A DNA stretch of 64,000 nucleotides, taken from Bradyrhizobium embrapense. Its GTDB lineage: Bacteria > Pseudomonadota > Alphaproteobacteria > Rhizobiales > Xanthobacteraceae. Location of the stretch: positions 186,411 to 250,410 of the forward strand of contig NZ_LFIP02000002.1 in the NCBI RefSeq assembly GCF_001189235.2, read 5' to 3'. Of the stretch, positions 8,748 to 16,046 are shown piece by piece. The position numbers and the translations under genes were made by a program. Each line of letters begins with the position of its first letter. Positions within the stretch are counted from its first letter, which is position 1. Under the pieces are notes generated by a model, which worked only from the letters and a program-made list of their open reading frames with translations, was not told the origin of the DNA and ran no database searches.

Positions 8748-9182
8748 ATGGCGAAAGCGCTGCACAGCACCAACTGCTTCAACACCCTGATCCGCGTCGC
8801 GGAGGACTGCCCTGCGCGGAGCGGCGAGGAGCCGCAGCCGCGCGGCGGCCGGCCGACGGTCGCCGTGCTGCAATTCCGGATGCTTGCGGGCGCGCCCTAC
8901 AAATACACCTCCGACGACGTGGTGTTTGCGACGTCGTCGGCCGGCCGCGCGCTCGATGCCAAGGCCGGGAAGAAGGAACGCAGCCTTGCCCGCGAGACGT
9001 TCTTCTCGCGCGGACAGGCCTGCATGCGCGCCTCGCCGCTCGGAAAACGCTTTGGCTGGGGCGTCCACGCCGACGCCGAAGGCCGCATCGCGCTCTACGC
9101 CGTCGACAGCAAGCGCTACCAGGCGCTCGCCCGCGACCCGGAGATCGCGCAGACGCGCGCGATGCGGAGCAAGCGGGCGTGA
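8748..9182 (+). CDS. DUF6157 family protein
   Basis: This 144-residue protein carries the DUF6157 pattern: HSTNCFNTLIRVAEDCP at the start, then LQFRMLAGAPYKYTSDDVVF in the middle. No function is known for this family. The ATG at 8748 is preferred; an in-frame GTG at 8730 would overlap the GST stop codon. The close spacing to the GST gene suggests co-transcription and control by the upstream WYL regulator. There is no signal peptide or membrane segment, so it is predicted cytoplasmic. Confidence 0.78.
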   Translation: MAKALHSTNCFNTLIRVAEDCPARSGEEPQPRGGRPTVAVLQFRMLAGAPYKYTSDDVVFATSSAGRALDAKAGKKERSLARETFFSRGQACMRASPLGKRFGWGVHADAEGRIALYAVDSKRYQALARDPEIAQTRAMRSKRA

Positions 9183-9396
9183 CGGCGTGGAAACGTCGCT
9201 TATGCCCCGGGGGCGAGCGTGCGGCGGCAAGATTTCGGAATATTGGAAAATATCCGTGAGTTGCCCGACGTGTCAAGTGGCCTGGTCGAACGCTGGCCGC
9301 CGCCGGCTACTTTGCATGGGGTTGTTTTCGATATTTTGGCAACGCGCCTCCCCGGGGGTGCTCCTCCAGGGAGGGTGAAGGCGCATGCCGTGATCG

Positions 9397-10197
9397 TTAA
9401 AACCGCGGCGCGCGCTTCTCGGCGAAGGCCTTGATGCCTTCCCTGATCTCGTCGCCGCGCATGCTGTCGCGGTGGCGCTGGTCGGCGGCGGCCTCATCGA
9501 GCGCGCCGCGGGCGAATTCGTTGATGGCGCGCTTCATGCCGGCCATCGCCTTCGGCGCGTTGCCGGCCAGGATCGAGGCAAGCTTGTCGACCTCCTCGTC
9601 GAGCAGGTCGAGCGACACCATCGCGGTGAGGTAACCGATCCGCAGCATCTCCGGCGCCGTGATCTTCTGCGCGGTCAGGAACAGCATCTTGGCGTTGTCG
9701 ACGCCGAGCCGCGTGACGTAGCGCTGGATGCCGCTTCTGTAATAATGCAGCCCGAGCCGCGCCGCCGGCATGAACATCTCCGCGGTATCGACGCCGATGC
9801 GGAAGTCGCAAGCGAGCGCCAGGTCGGTCGAGCCGCCATAGACGCCACCATTGAGCCGGCAGATCGTCGGCACGCAGAGATCCTCGAGCCGGTTGACCAC
9901 GACCTCGAATGCCGAGCCCGCGCTCTGCTGTTCATCGGCACTCACCGCGCGCTCGGCCACCGAGTTGAGGTCGTAGCCGGCGGAGAACGCGCGTCCGGTT
10001 CCGGTCAGCACCAGCACGCGGATCGCAGGATCGGCCTCGATCCGGTCGAACAGCCTGACGAGCTCGCCGAGATCCTCGGCCTGCAGGCGGTTGAGATGCT
10101 TCGGCCGGTTGAGGCGGATCGTTGCGCGGGCGCCGGCGATTTCGAGCACGGGTCCGCTGGCGGTGTCGGCCGCGTCAGCCATCTTGGTCTCCATCAT
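9397..10197 (-). CDS. Enoyl-CoA hydratase/isomerase family protein
   Basis: This 266-residue crotonase-fold protein has IRLNRPKHLNRLQAEDLGEL near the N-terminus, the oxyanion-hole segment GRAFSAGYDLNS, and the second loop CRLNGGVYGGSTDLALACD. These residues bind the CoA thioester carbonyl. The C-terminus ends GIKAFAEKRAPRF, a usual crotonase ending. The region aligned with the usual catalytic glutamates reads FMPAARLGLHYYRSG, with no obvious glutamate, so it may be an isomerase or another crotonase rather than a hydratase. Its ATG overlaps the stop of the upstream channel gene by 4 bases (ATGA), implying translational coupling. Confidence 0.82.
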   Translation of the reverse strand: MMETKMADAADTASGPVLEIAGARATIRLNRPKHLNRLQAEDLGELVRLFDRIEADPAIRVLVLTGTGRAFSAGYDLNSVAERAVSADEQQSAGSAFEVVVNRLEDLCVPTICRLNGGVYGGSTDLALACDFRIGVDTAEMFMPAARLGLHYYRSGIQRYVTRLGVDNAKMLFLTAQKITAPEMLRIGYLTAMVSLDLLDEEVDKLASILAGNAPKAMAGMKRAINEFARGALDEAAADQRHRDSMRGDEIREGIKAFAEKRAPRF

Positions 10198-11306
10198 TGG
10201 TTCTCACGTTCGCGCCGCTTCGCCTCGGCGTCGATGGTCTCGGCGAGGTCGGGATGCCTTGCCATCAACAGGCGGAAATCGACGAGGTCAAGCACCAACA
10301 GCCGGGTCACCTTGCTGGTCGAGACGCTGGCGCCCCGCTTGGCGTTGCCGAGCAGCGCCATCTCGCCGAAGAACGCGCCTTCGCCGAGCTTTACCTTGCG
10401 TCCGGGCAGCTCGACCTCGACCTCGCCGGCGGCGACGAAATACATGCAGTCGCCATTGGTGTCCTTGCGGATGATCGTGGTGCGCGGCGGCAGGTCCATG
10501 GTCCGCAGCACCTGGGTGACGTCGGCGATCGCGGCCGGGCCGAGATGCGCGAAGAACGGCACCTTGCTGACGGTCTCCCAGGTTCTCAGGAAATTGTCGC
10601 GGCGGGTTTCCGCGGCAAAGCCGGTCGCCAGAATACCGGTCCACAGCCCGAACACGCCAAGGCCCGAGATCATCACCATGGCGGCGACGATGCGGCCGAG
10701 CGGGGTGATCGGCACCACGTCGCCATAGCCTGTCGTGGTCAGCGTCACGACCGCCCACCACAGCGCCGCCGGCACGCTGCCGAAGGTCTGCGGCTGGACG
10801 TCCCGCTCCAGGAAGTATTCGGCGACCGAGGCCAGGAACACCACCATCAGGAAGATCACCAGCACGCTGAGCAGCGGGCCGGATTCGACGACGAGCACGC
10901 GCCGGAGCTGGCGCAGGCCGGGAATGCCCGGCACCACCTTGAGCACCCAGAGCACGCCGAGCAGCCATGCGGTCTTCGGCTCGATGCCGGCGAGCAGCGC
11001 CAGCGGCACCGCCAGCGCGCCGATCGCATCGACGATGCCGGCGCTGGACAGCGCGTAGAACCAGAACTTGCCCTGCCGCCGCATGTGGCGCAGCCGCACC
11101 AGCCATTCGAACACGAAATAGCCAAGGCAGGCCCATAGCAGCGCATCGACCCAGTGCGGGACCGCGTCATAGGCCGGCGCGACCGTCAGCAGCGTCATCA
11201 TGGCGACACCGACCGTGACCGCGACATAGGCCGCCGTGGTCATGTTGCGGCCAGCGGTGGCGGAAACGAAGCGCGTCAAGGCCGGAAGGACGAGCGGCTT
11301 GGACAT
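10194..11306 (-). CDS. Cyclic nucleotide-gated potassium channel, MlotiK1-like
   Basis: This 370-residue membrane protein has six predicted transmembrane segments. The pore carries the selectivity filter TTTGYGD at about residues 190-196, and a cytoplasmic cyclic-nucleotide-binding domain follows. The phosphate-binding cassette FFGEMALLGNAKRGASV (about 312-328) keeps the glutamate and arginine that hold the cNMP phosphate. The pore-to-linker stretch FGLWTGILATGF is nearly that of the structurally studied Mesorhizobium loti channel MlotiK1. The S4 region LRQLRRVL has few positive charges, as in that voltage-insensitive channel. The predicted role is cAMP- or cGMP-gated potassium flux. It is divergent from a second cNMP-binding membrane protein across a 316-base gap. 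Confidence 0.9.
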   Translation of the reverse strand: MSKPLVLPALTRFVSATAGRNMTTAAYVAVTVGVAMMTLLTVAPAYDAVPHWVDALLWACLGYFVFEWLVRLRHMRRQGKFWFYALSSAGIVDAIGALAVPLALLAGIEPKTAWLLGVLWVLKVVPGIPGLRQLRRVLVVESGPLLSVLVIFLMVVFLASVAEYFLERDVQPQTFGSVPAALWWAVVTLTTTGYGDVVPITPLGRIVAAMVMISGLGVFGLWTGILATGFAAETRRDNFLRTWETVSKVPFFAHLGPAAIADVTQVLRTMDLPPRTTIIRKDTNGDCMYFVAAGEVEVELPGRKVKLGEGAFFGEMALLGNAKRGASVSTSKVTRLLVLDLVDFRLLMARHPDLAETIDAEAKRRERENQ

Positions 11307-11622
11307 CGGAACGGTGCTTGCCTGTCGCTGAACTGCTGGAATCGAGGCCCTGCGAACGGCAGAGCCTGTGCCACAACGTGCCTTCCCCGGTTGAGGCCGT
11401 CAACGCGCGGGCTGCGGCGGGATGGTCGCTCGGAAGTCCGACATGCTGGACGAATGGCCTAACCATGTTGGCCCGTTTTTGCGTCCGCGAATGTGAGAAA
11501 TCAGACAAATCGTCGCTTTTTCACCGTATATCAGGGATGCTGGTCACCGATGCGACCTCGGCCGGAATGAAGCGACTAATAAGGCGATCTTGTTCACTTC
11601 TTGAGAAATTGGTTGGTTTCCG
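11307..11622. other. 316-base divergent intergenic region
   Basis: This gap separates the channel gene from the Popeye-like gene and should contain both promoters. I see no credible coding frame, no strong palindrome and no clear consensus promoter. The stretch near 11495-11620 is less GC-rich than the rest and is the most likely promoter area for the plus-strand gene. Confidence 0.4.
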
Positions 11623-12294
11623 ATGGATACCTCACATCTCGCGGAGCACGCCGGCGCCGCCGGCAGTTTCTTCGCATCGATCTTCGTGGTCGCCACGCTG
11701 TCGATGCGGACCATGATCCCGTTGCGCGTCTTCGCCATCCTGACCAACATCATCCTGATCGCGACCGCCGTCCCGACCCATAATTACGCGACGCTGATCC
11801 TGCATGCTGTGCTGCTGCCGGTGAACACCTATCGGCTGCACCAGATGCTGCAACTGGTCCGCAGCGTGAAGAAATCGGTGAACAGCGATCTGTCGATGGA
11901 TTGGCTGAGGCCGTTCACGACCGAGCGCAAATGCGCCGCGGGCGAAGTCCTGTTCTACAAGGACGAGAAGGCCGACAGCATGTTCTACATCGTCAGCGGC
12001 CGCTTCCGCCTGGTCGAATCCGGCATCGAGCTGCCGGTCGGCGCCCTGGTCGGCGAGTTCGGCATGCTGTCGCCGTCGAACACGCGCACCCAGACGCTGG
12101 AGTGCGTCGAAACCGGCATGGTGCTGTCGGTGACCTATGACAAGGTCGAGCAGCTCTACGTTCAGAACCCGGCGTTCGGCTTCTACCTCCTGCGTCTGTT
12201 CAGCGCCCGCCTGTTCGAGAATATCGCGACGCTCGAGCAGCGGCTCGCGCAGCACGCCACCCCACCACAGGTCGCGGAGCCCAAACCTGCATGA
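11623..12294 (+). CDS. Popeye/POPDC-like membrane protein with cyclic nucleotide-binding domain
   Basis: This 223-residue protein has about three N-terminal hydrophobic segments (roughly residues 14-28, 33-50 and 55-67) followed by a Crp-like cNMP-binding domain. The domain has FYKDEKADSMFYIVSGRFRL and the cassette GEFGMLSPSNTRTQ (about 144-157), which retains the phosphate-contact glutamate and arginine. There is no helix-turn-helix after it, so it is not a transcription factor. The arrangement of short TM bundle plus cNMP domain resembles Popeye-domain proteins. Its stop overlaps the next gene's start (ATGA). It likely senses cAMP or cGMP at the membrane; its partner is unknown. Confidence 0.75.
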   Translation: MDTSHLAEHAGAAGSFFASIFVVATLSMRTMIPLRVFAILTNIILIATAVPTHNYATLILHAVLLPVNTYRLHQMLQLVRSVKKSVNSDLSMDWLRPFTTERKCAAGEVLFYKDEKADSMFYIVSGRFRLVESGIELPVGALVGEFGMLSPSNTRTQTLECVETGMVLSVTYDKVEQLYVQNPAFGFYLLRLFSARLFENIATLEQRLAQHATPPQVAEPKPA

Positions 12295-13205
12295 GCCCCG
12301 CGACGAGTTCTGGAGGCGCCGCAGTGCCGGATGACGACAGTCTGCTGGCTTCGCTTCGTTACCTGTTTGCCGATATCATCGGCGACGAGGACGAGGGCCC
12401 GCCGGTGCTGCCGGAAGCTTGCCCGGACCATCTCAGGCCGGCGGTCACCGACGCCATCCATCTCTTGATCGCCTATCAGAGCACGAGCTACGCGCAGCTC
12501 TATATCGACCGGCTCAAGCGCTTCGTCGGCCGCCGCGGCGTCGACGACGCCCTGCTTGCCGAGATCGCGCGGCTGATGGCGCAGCGCATGGCCTATGAGG
12601 ACGCGATCCGCATCGCCCAGCTCAGGCTCGGCGAAGTCGATGCGGCGGGCGGCCTTGCGGCGCGCTCGGCCGACGAAGTCAAGAAGCTCCGCCTCGACGA
12701 GTTGATCGACGCCCTGCCGGAGATGGTCGCCGATCCGGTGCTTGCCGTGCTCGACCAGTTCGGCTGGCGCCGCCGCCGGGTGTCGATCCGCTTCAGCGCC
12801 AACACCCGCTTCAGCGTTCGTCGGCTCAGGATCGAGGCCGGCCTGAAGCGCTGGCGGCTGTTTTCGGGGCGTTACGCCAAGGAGCGTGTCTGGGTCGAGC
12901 GTTGGCTGCACATGATCGACCGCAGCCTGACCAAGCAGCCGAGCGCGGCCCCGGCGGTGGTGCAGACCGCGACCATGATCCAGGGCTACGGCGATCCCTA
13001 TCGCCAGGGCATCGCGGACTGGCACGTGATCATCGATGGACTGGTCAAGCCGACCTTCGACGGCATGCTCGCGCTTCCCGATCTTGCCGCCGCCATCACC
13101 GAGGCCCGCGCCGCCATCATGCCTGATCCGCGCCAGGCATCGCTGAAACGCAAGATCGCAGAAATCCGCGCGCGCGTGCCGGCAAATCCGTCACCGTCAT
13201 CCTGA
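12291..13205 (+). CDS. Hypothetical protein resembling DUF6537
   Basis: This 304-residue protein is translationally coupled to the Popeye-like gene by a 4-base overlap. The segment YAQLYIDRLKRFVGRRGVDD, followed by IARLMAQRMAYEDAIRIAQL, resembles DUF6537, a domain usually found at the C-terminus of indolepyruvate ferredoxin oxidoreductases. Here it appears without the ferredoxin or TPP domains. I see no cysteine clusters, signal peptide or membrane segment. The family match is from memory of short motifs and is moderate at best. A free-standing copy next to a cNMP-sensing protein is unusual, and the function is unknown. Confidence 0.6.
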   Translation: MSPATSSGGAAVPDDDSLLASLRYLFADIIGDEDEGPPVLPEACPDHLRPAVTDAIHLLIAYQSTSYAQLYIDRLKRFVGRRGVDDALLAEIARLMAQRMAYEDAIRIAQLRLGEVDAAGGLAARSADEVKKLRLDELIDALPEMVADPVLAVLDQFGWRRRRVSIRFSANTRFSVRRLRIEAGLKRWRLFSGRYAKERVWVERWLHMIDRSLTKQPSAAPAVVQTATMIQGYGDPYRQGIADWHVIIDGLVKPTFDGMLALPDLAAAITEARAAIMPDPRQASLKRKIAEIRARVPANPSPSS

Positions 13206-13296
13206 GCTGCGAGCACTTGCGAGCCTCGAAAGATGCGCGGCCGATTGGTGGCCGTCGACCCTTCGAGACGCGCGGAGACGCGCTCCTCAGGGTGAC
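13196..13296. repeat. Interspersed repeat ending in CTCAGGGTGAC
   Basis: An imperfect inverted repeat starts GTCATCCTGAG and ends CTCAGGGTGAC about 90 bases later. It includes the stop codon of the DUF6537-like gene, so the last residues (PSPSS) are partly encoded by the repeat. It fills the gap before the convergent small membrane-protein gene. Confidence 0.55.
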
Positions 13297-13330
13297 GGGG
13301 CACGCCTGCGACGGTGGCTTTCCGCGAAGC

Positions 13331-13552
13331 CTACCGTTTGATGTGCGGCGGCTCGTCGTAGCCGCGGCGGCTGGAATAGAACAGCAGGCCCATCAGGCCG
13401 GCGCAGACCGTAGCCAAGAGCACAATTCCGATCGTGAACGTGACAATGCCGTAGGCCGGGACCGGGGCGTCCGGCATGACCAAGCCCTCATAGGCGTAGG
13501 CGCCGACGGCGACCAGAAGTGCGAGCAGGCCGATGCTGATTGCAATGCGCAT
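13331..13552 (-). CDS. Small two-TM membrane protein, 73 aa
   Basis: The product starts MRIAISIGLLALLVAVGAYA and contains a second hydrophobic stretch (IVTFTIGIVLLATVCAGLMGLLF, about residues 38-60, broken here only by description). It ends in a charged tail, SSRRGYDEPPHIKR. No family is recognised. An upstream in-frame extension to 13687 is possible, but the ATG at 13552 places the hydrophobic signal at the N-terminus. It is one of three small minus-strand genes next to stress-type genes. Confidence 0.55.
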   Translation of the reverse strand: MRIAISIGLLALLVAVGAYAYEGLVMPDAPVPAYGIVTFTIGIVLLATVCAGLMGLLFYSSRRGYDEPPHIKR

Positions 13553-13599
13553 AGGTATCTGCCTTTGCTGAAGGCCGAGAGCAAGGCAGGTTGCGCGGA

Positions 13600-13815
13600 T
13601 TATCCCGCCGCGGCGCTGACCTTGGCCAACGCTTGCTGTCCGGCTTCGGTGAGCTCGGCGAGCGTCGTCCTGCCGCTCTTGGCGCATTTGATGATGTATC
13701 GGGCAACTCGCCTGCGGGTGTCATGTTCCTCGCCATGAAGGGCGCCGGCACAGACATGGTCGAGCGCAAAGTTCATGGCCGCGAGCGTATGTGAATCAAA
13801 GCGTTCCGCGATCAT
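13600..13815 (-). CDS. Hypothetical protein, 71 aa
   Basis: The product is small and soluble, starting MIAERFDSHTLAAMNFALD and ending ALAKVSAAAG. It contains CAKSGRTTLAELTEAGQQAL, which could form two short helices. The ATG at 13815 is chosen because GGGAGAGAG precedes it on the minus strand; a longer frame reaches 13881. No family or catalytic motif is recognised. It lies among other small genes of unknown role. Confidence 0.5.
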   Translation of the reverse strand: MIAERFDSHTLAAMNFALDHVCAGALHGEEHDTRRRVARYIIKCAKSGRTTLAELTEAGQQALAKVSAAAG

Positions 13816-13859
13816 CGCAGCTCTCTCCCGTCGCGGCCCACCTTTTTGGGGGCTCTCGG

Positions 13860-14051
13860 CTATTTGTTGGACATCAGCCACTCGCTGACTTCCATCACGG
13901 TCTCGGTCTGTCTGGCTTTCTTCATCAGCGTTTCGCGTTCCCGTCCCGGCGGCAGCTTGCGTGCTGCAATGCGCGAATCCTCGGCGAATTTTTGCAGGCG
14001 GTCCTCGAACGATCCGGAAGGCCGCGACCTGTTACGTTTCTTCTTGATCAT
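13860..14051 (-). CDS. Hypothetical basic protein, 63 aa
   Basis: This 63-residue, strongly basic, mostly helical product begins MIKKKRNRSRPSGSFEDRL and ends EVSEWLMSNK. A good ribosome-binding site (GGAGG, 5 bases before the ATG) supports the start at 14051. There is no signal peptide. Charge and size could suit a nucleic-acid-binding or stress-induced protein, but no function is assigned. Confidence 0.55.
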   Translation of the reverse strand: MIKKKRNRSRPSGSFEDRLQKFAEDSRIAARKLPPGRERETLMKKARQTETVMEVSEWLMSNK

Positions 14052-14148
14052 GCCGCCTCCGCGCTGGAACCGGCAATTCTAGGCATGTTCCCCGAATGCC
14101 GTCGTTAACCCATGACATCAGTCGAACGAAATCGTCGTCAGTAGCGCA

Positions 14149-14173
14149 GGAACGATCGTCGGCGTCATGCGTA
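14149..14173 (+). promoter_or_regulatory. Possible EcfG-type promoter (one mismatch)
   Basis: GGAAC at 14149-14153 is followed after 16 bases by CGTA at 14170-14173. The alphaproteobacterial EcfG consensus is GGAAC-N16/17-CGTT, so this has one mismatch in the -10 element. It lies about 110 bases before the 68-residue gene at 14283. The match is weaker than the one at 14528 and is offered as a candidate only. Confidence 0.4.
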
Positions 14174-14282
14174 ACACTCACGTGTTTGCTGCCTTGCTCC
14201 CCGAAAGGCGGTGGACCACCACGGTGACGGGCCTCGGTGAATTTCATCGCCGGGGCCCGCATGTCTTTTGAGGAGATGGACA

Positions 14283-14489
14283 ATGGCACATTCCAACCAA
14301 GGCATCGTGAAGGACGACAAGGGTCAGGAACAGCCGGCCGACAAGGAGCGCGCGCGGACCGCCCACAAGACGGACACCCGAAAGCCACCGGCGCGCGAAG
14401 CGACGCGTGATCCGAAGCTGACCGACCCCGACAGGACGCCAGGCTCAGGCATGACATCGGGCGATCGCGGCGATCCCCCGACAGGTTGA
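14283..14489 (+). CDS. Hypothetical hydrophilic protein, 68 aa
   Basis: The product is very hydrophilic and probably disordered. It starts MAHSNQGIVKDDKGQEQPAD and ends SGDRGDPPTG, with high lysine, aspartate, proline and glycine and almost no hydrophobic residues. GAGGAG lies 7 bases before the ATG. Small disordered proteins of this kind are common in stress regulons, and the next gene has a consensus EcfG promoter. The function is unknown. Confidence 0.6.
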   Translation: MAHSNQGIVKDDKGQEQPADKERARTAHKTDTRKPPAREATRDPKLTDPDRTPGSGMTSGDRGDPPTG

Positions 14490-14527
14490 CCAACGTTTCG
14501 CTGTGCACCACCGCGCGCAATGCGGCA

Positions 14528-14552
14528 GGAACGACGATCCCGCTCCTTCGTT
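14528..14552 (+). promoter_or_regulatory. Consensus EcfG (general stress response) promoter
   Basis: GGAAC (14528-14532), a 16-base spacer, and CGTT (14549-14552) match the EcfG consensus exactly. The -10 element ends 28 bases before the ATG of the PRC-barrel gene, which leaves room for a short leader with a GGAG ribosome-binding site. This places the PRC-barrel gene in the alphaproteobacterial general stress response. The consensus is from established knowledge; use of the site is inferred. Confidence 0.75.
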
Positions 14553-14580
14553 GGCCCTGGGAGATCAATGGAGAATTGAC

Positions 14581-14943
14581 ATGGCGACGGACGAAAATGA
14601 ACTCGGAAACCTGATCGGCAGTGACAAGGTCGAGGGCACCGCGGTTTATGGATCGGACGAGCGCAAGATCGGCTCGATCGAGCGCGTGATGATCGACAAG
14701 AAGAGCGGACGGGTATCCTATGCCGTGCTCGGATTCGGCGGCATCCTCGGTCTTGGCAATGACCATTATCCGCTGCCCTGGGAATCGCTCAAATATGACA
14801 CGAGGCTCGGCGGTTACGTCACGGGCGTGACCGAGAGCCAACTGCGCAGCGCACCGAAATACGGCAGCGAGCGTGACTGGGATTGGGCCGATATCGGCAC
14901 CACCCGCGCCGTGAATGATTACTACGGGGTGCCGTTCGTCTGA
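14581..14943 (+). CDS. PRC-barrel domain-containing protein
   Basis: This 120-residue protein has a PRC-barrel beta domain: GNLIGSDKVEGTAVYGSDER, then IGSIERVMIDKKSGRVSYAV and HYPLPWESLKYD. The ATG at 14581 has GGAG nearby and follows a consensus EcfG promoter; a frame extension to 14503 would start upstream of that promoter and is rejected. PRC-barrel proteins of this size are typical members of the rhizobial general stress regulon. The molecular role is not known. The C-terminus ends NDYYGVPFV. Confidence 0.85.
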   Translation: MATDENELGNLIGSDKVEGTAVYGSDERKIGSIERVMIDKKSGRVSYAVLGFGGILGLGNDHYPLPWESLKYDTRLGGYVTGVTESQLRSAPKYGSERDWDWADIGTTRAVNDYYGVPFV

Positions 14944-15127
14944 GCGGCGGTGAATCCCGGAGGGTATCGCGGTTGTCTTCGTAGCTGAGTTGCATGGCGC
15001 CTGAGGTCGTAGCCGTTACGTCTTCTGGCGTCTGTACACTAGTGAACATATGGCAATAGCTGTGCAATGTAACATACGTTATTGAAATCAGCCCGGCGGG
15101 GACCCGATTAAGTATGCGGGGAGACCT

Positions 15128-15895
15128 ATGTCGTTGGCGTCGCTAGTCCGGAAATTGGAGCAGTTCGTACGGCTTTCGCCGGTTGATCACGCCATTCTCA
15201 ATCGCGCGTCGACCGAGCGCATCCGGCATTTTGGTCCGCGCGTCGACATCGTCCGGGAAGGCGAGAAGCCGAGGGACGTCCACCTGATCCTGTCTGGCTG
15301 GGCCTACCGCTACAAGCAGCTCGAGGACGGCCGGCGCCAAGTGGTGTCGTTCTTTCTGCCCGGCGATATCTGCGACGTGAACGTCTTCATCCTGCGCGAG
15401 ATGGATCACTCCATCGGCACCATCACCGCGGTGTCGGTCGCCGACCTCTCGCGCGAATTCTTCGACAGGGTCGCAGCCGAACATCCGCGCATCGTCACCG
15501 CGTTCTGGTGGGAAACCCTGGTCAATGCGGCGATCCAGCGCGAATGGACCATGAGCCTCGGCCAGCGCACGGCGCTGGAGCGGATGGCCCATCTGCTCTG
15601 CGAGATCTGGCTCCGGCTGCGTCTCGCCGGCCTGATCCAGGGCGACAGCTGCGATTTCCCGCTGACCCAGGGCGATCTCGCCGACGCCACCGGGCTTTCC
15701 AAGGTCCACGTCAACCGGACCCTGCAGGAGCTGCGCGCCGACGGCCTGATCGTGCTCAAGGGCAAGACCCTGGCGGTCCCCAATCTCGACCGCCTGAAGC
15801 GGGCAGGGCTGTTCAATCCGAACTATTTGCATATGGATCACGAGGGACGGCAGCTGGATGCCGTTACGACGCCACCGGACGCTGCGGCGGGTTGA
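15128..15895 (+). CDS. Crp/Fnr family transcriptional regulator
   Basis: This 255-residue regulator has an N-terminal cNMP-binding-like beta roll (FGPRVDIVREGEKPRDVHLI, then VVSFFLPGDICDVN), a long dimerisation helix, and a C-terminal winged helix with LTQGDLADATGLSKVHVNRT as the recognition region. It lacks the N-terminal cysteine cluster of oxygen-sensing FNR proteins, so it is not a 4Fe-4S sensor. The effector is unknown. Its upstream gap (14944-15127) holds no clear Fnr/FixK box. The targets cannot be inferred from the neighbours. Confidence 0.88.
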   Translation: MSLASLVRKLEQFVRLSPVDHAILNRASTERIRHFGPRVDIVREGEKPRDVHLILSGWAYRYKQLEDGRRQVVSFFLPGDICDVNVFILREMDHSIGTITAVSVADLSREFFDRVAAEHPRIVTAFWWETLVNAAIQREWTMSLGQRTALERMAHLLCEIWLRLRLAGLIQGDSCDFPLTQGDLADATGLSKVHVNRTLQELRADGLIVLKGKTLAVPNLDRLKRAGLFNPNYLHMDHEGRQLDAVTTPPDAAAG

Positions 15896-15962
15896 CGGGA
15901 CGCACGCGTGGCATGTCGCGGGAATGCGGCTCGATGTCTGACCGGTCGTTCAAAAACACGAT

Positions 15963-16024
15963 GTCGTCCTGGCGGAAAGCCAGGACGACAGTGGTGTAGG
16001 TGACGCTTTCGCCAGGACGACAGT
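15963..16024. repeat. Palindromic repeat GTCGTCCTGGC
   Basis: Arms GTCGTCCTGGC (15963-15973) and GCCAGGACGAC (15979-15989) are exact reverse complements around GGAAA. A partial third arm (GCCAGGACGAC) recurs at about 16011-16021. It lies between convergent genes and could act as a bidirectional terminator, although there is no T-run. Confidence 0.6.
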
Positions 16025-16046
16025 CGTGGATGCGAAGCAACCGCCT

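Noticed and set aside
9219..9434. 71-codon plus-strand frame before the crotonase gene
   Set aside because: No ribosome-binding site, no family, and it overlaps the 3' end of the crotonase gene on the other strand.
14066..14091. GGAAC-N16-GTTCC as another EcfG promoter
   Set aside because: The symmetry gives a GGAAC box on both strands, but the spacing to GTT is one base short of the EcfG consensus in both directions.
15070..15081. TAAC-ATAC-GTTA as an Fnr/FixK box before the Crp/Fnr gene
   Set aside because: It does not fit TTGAT-N4-ATCAA, and short inverted repeats of this size occur by chance.
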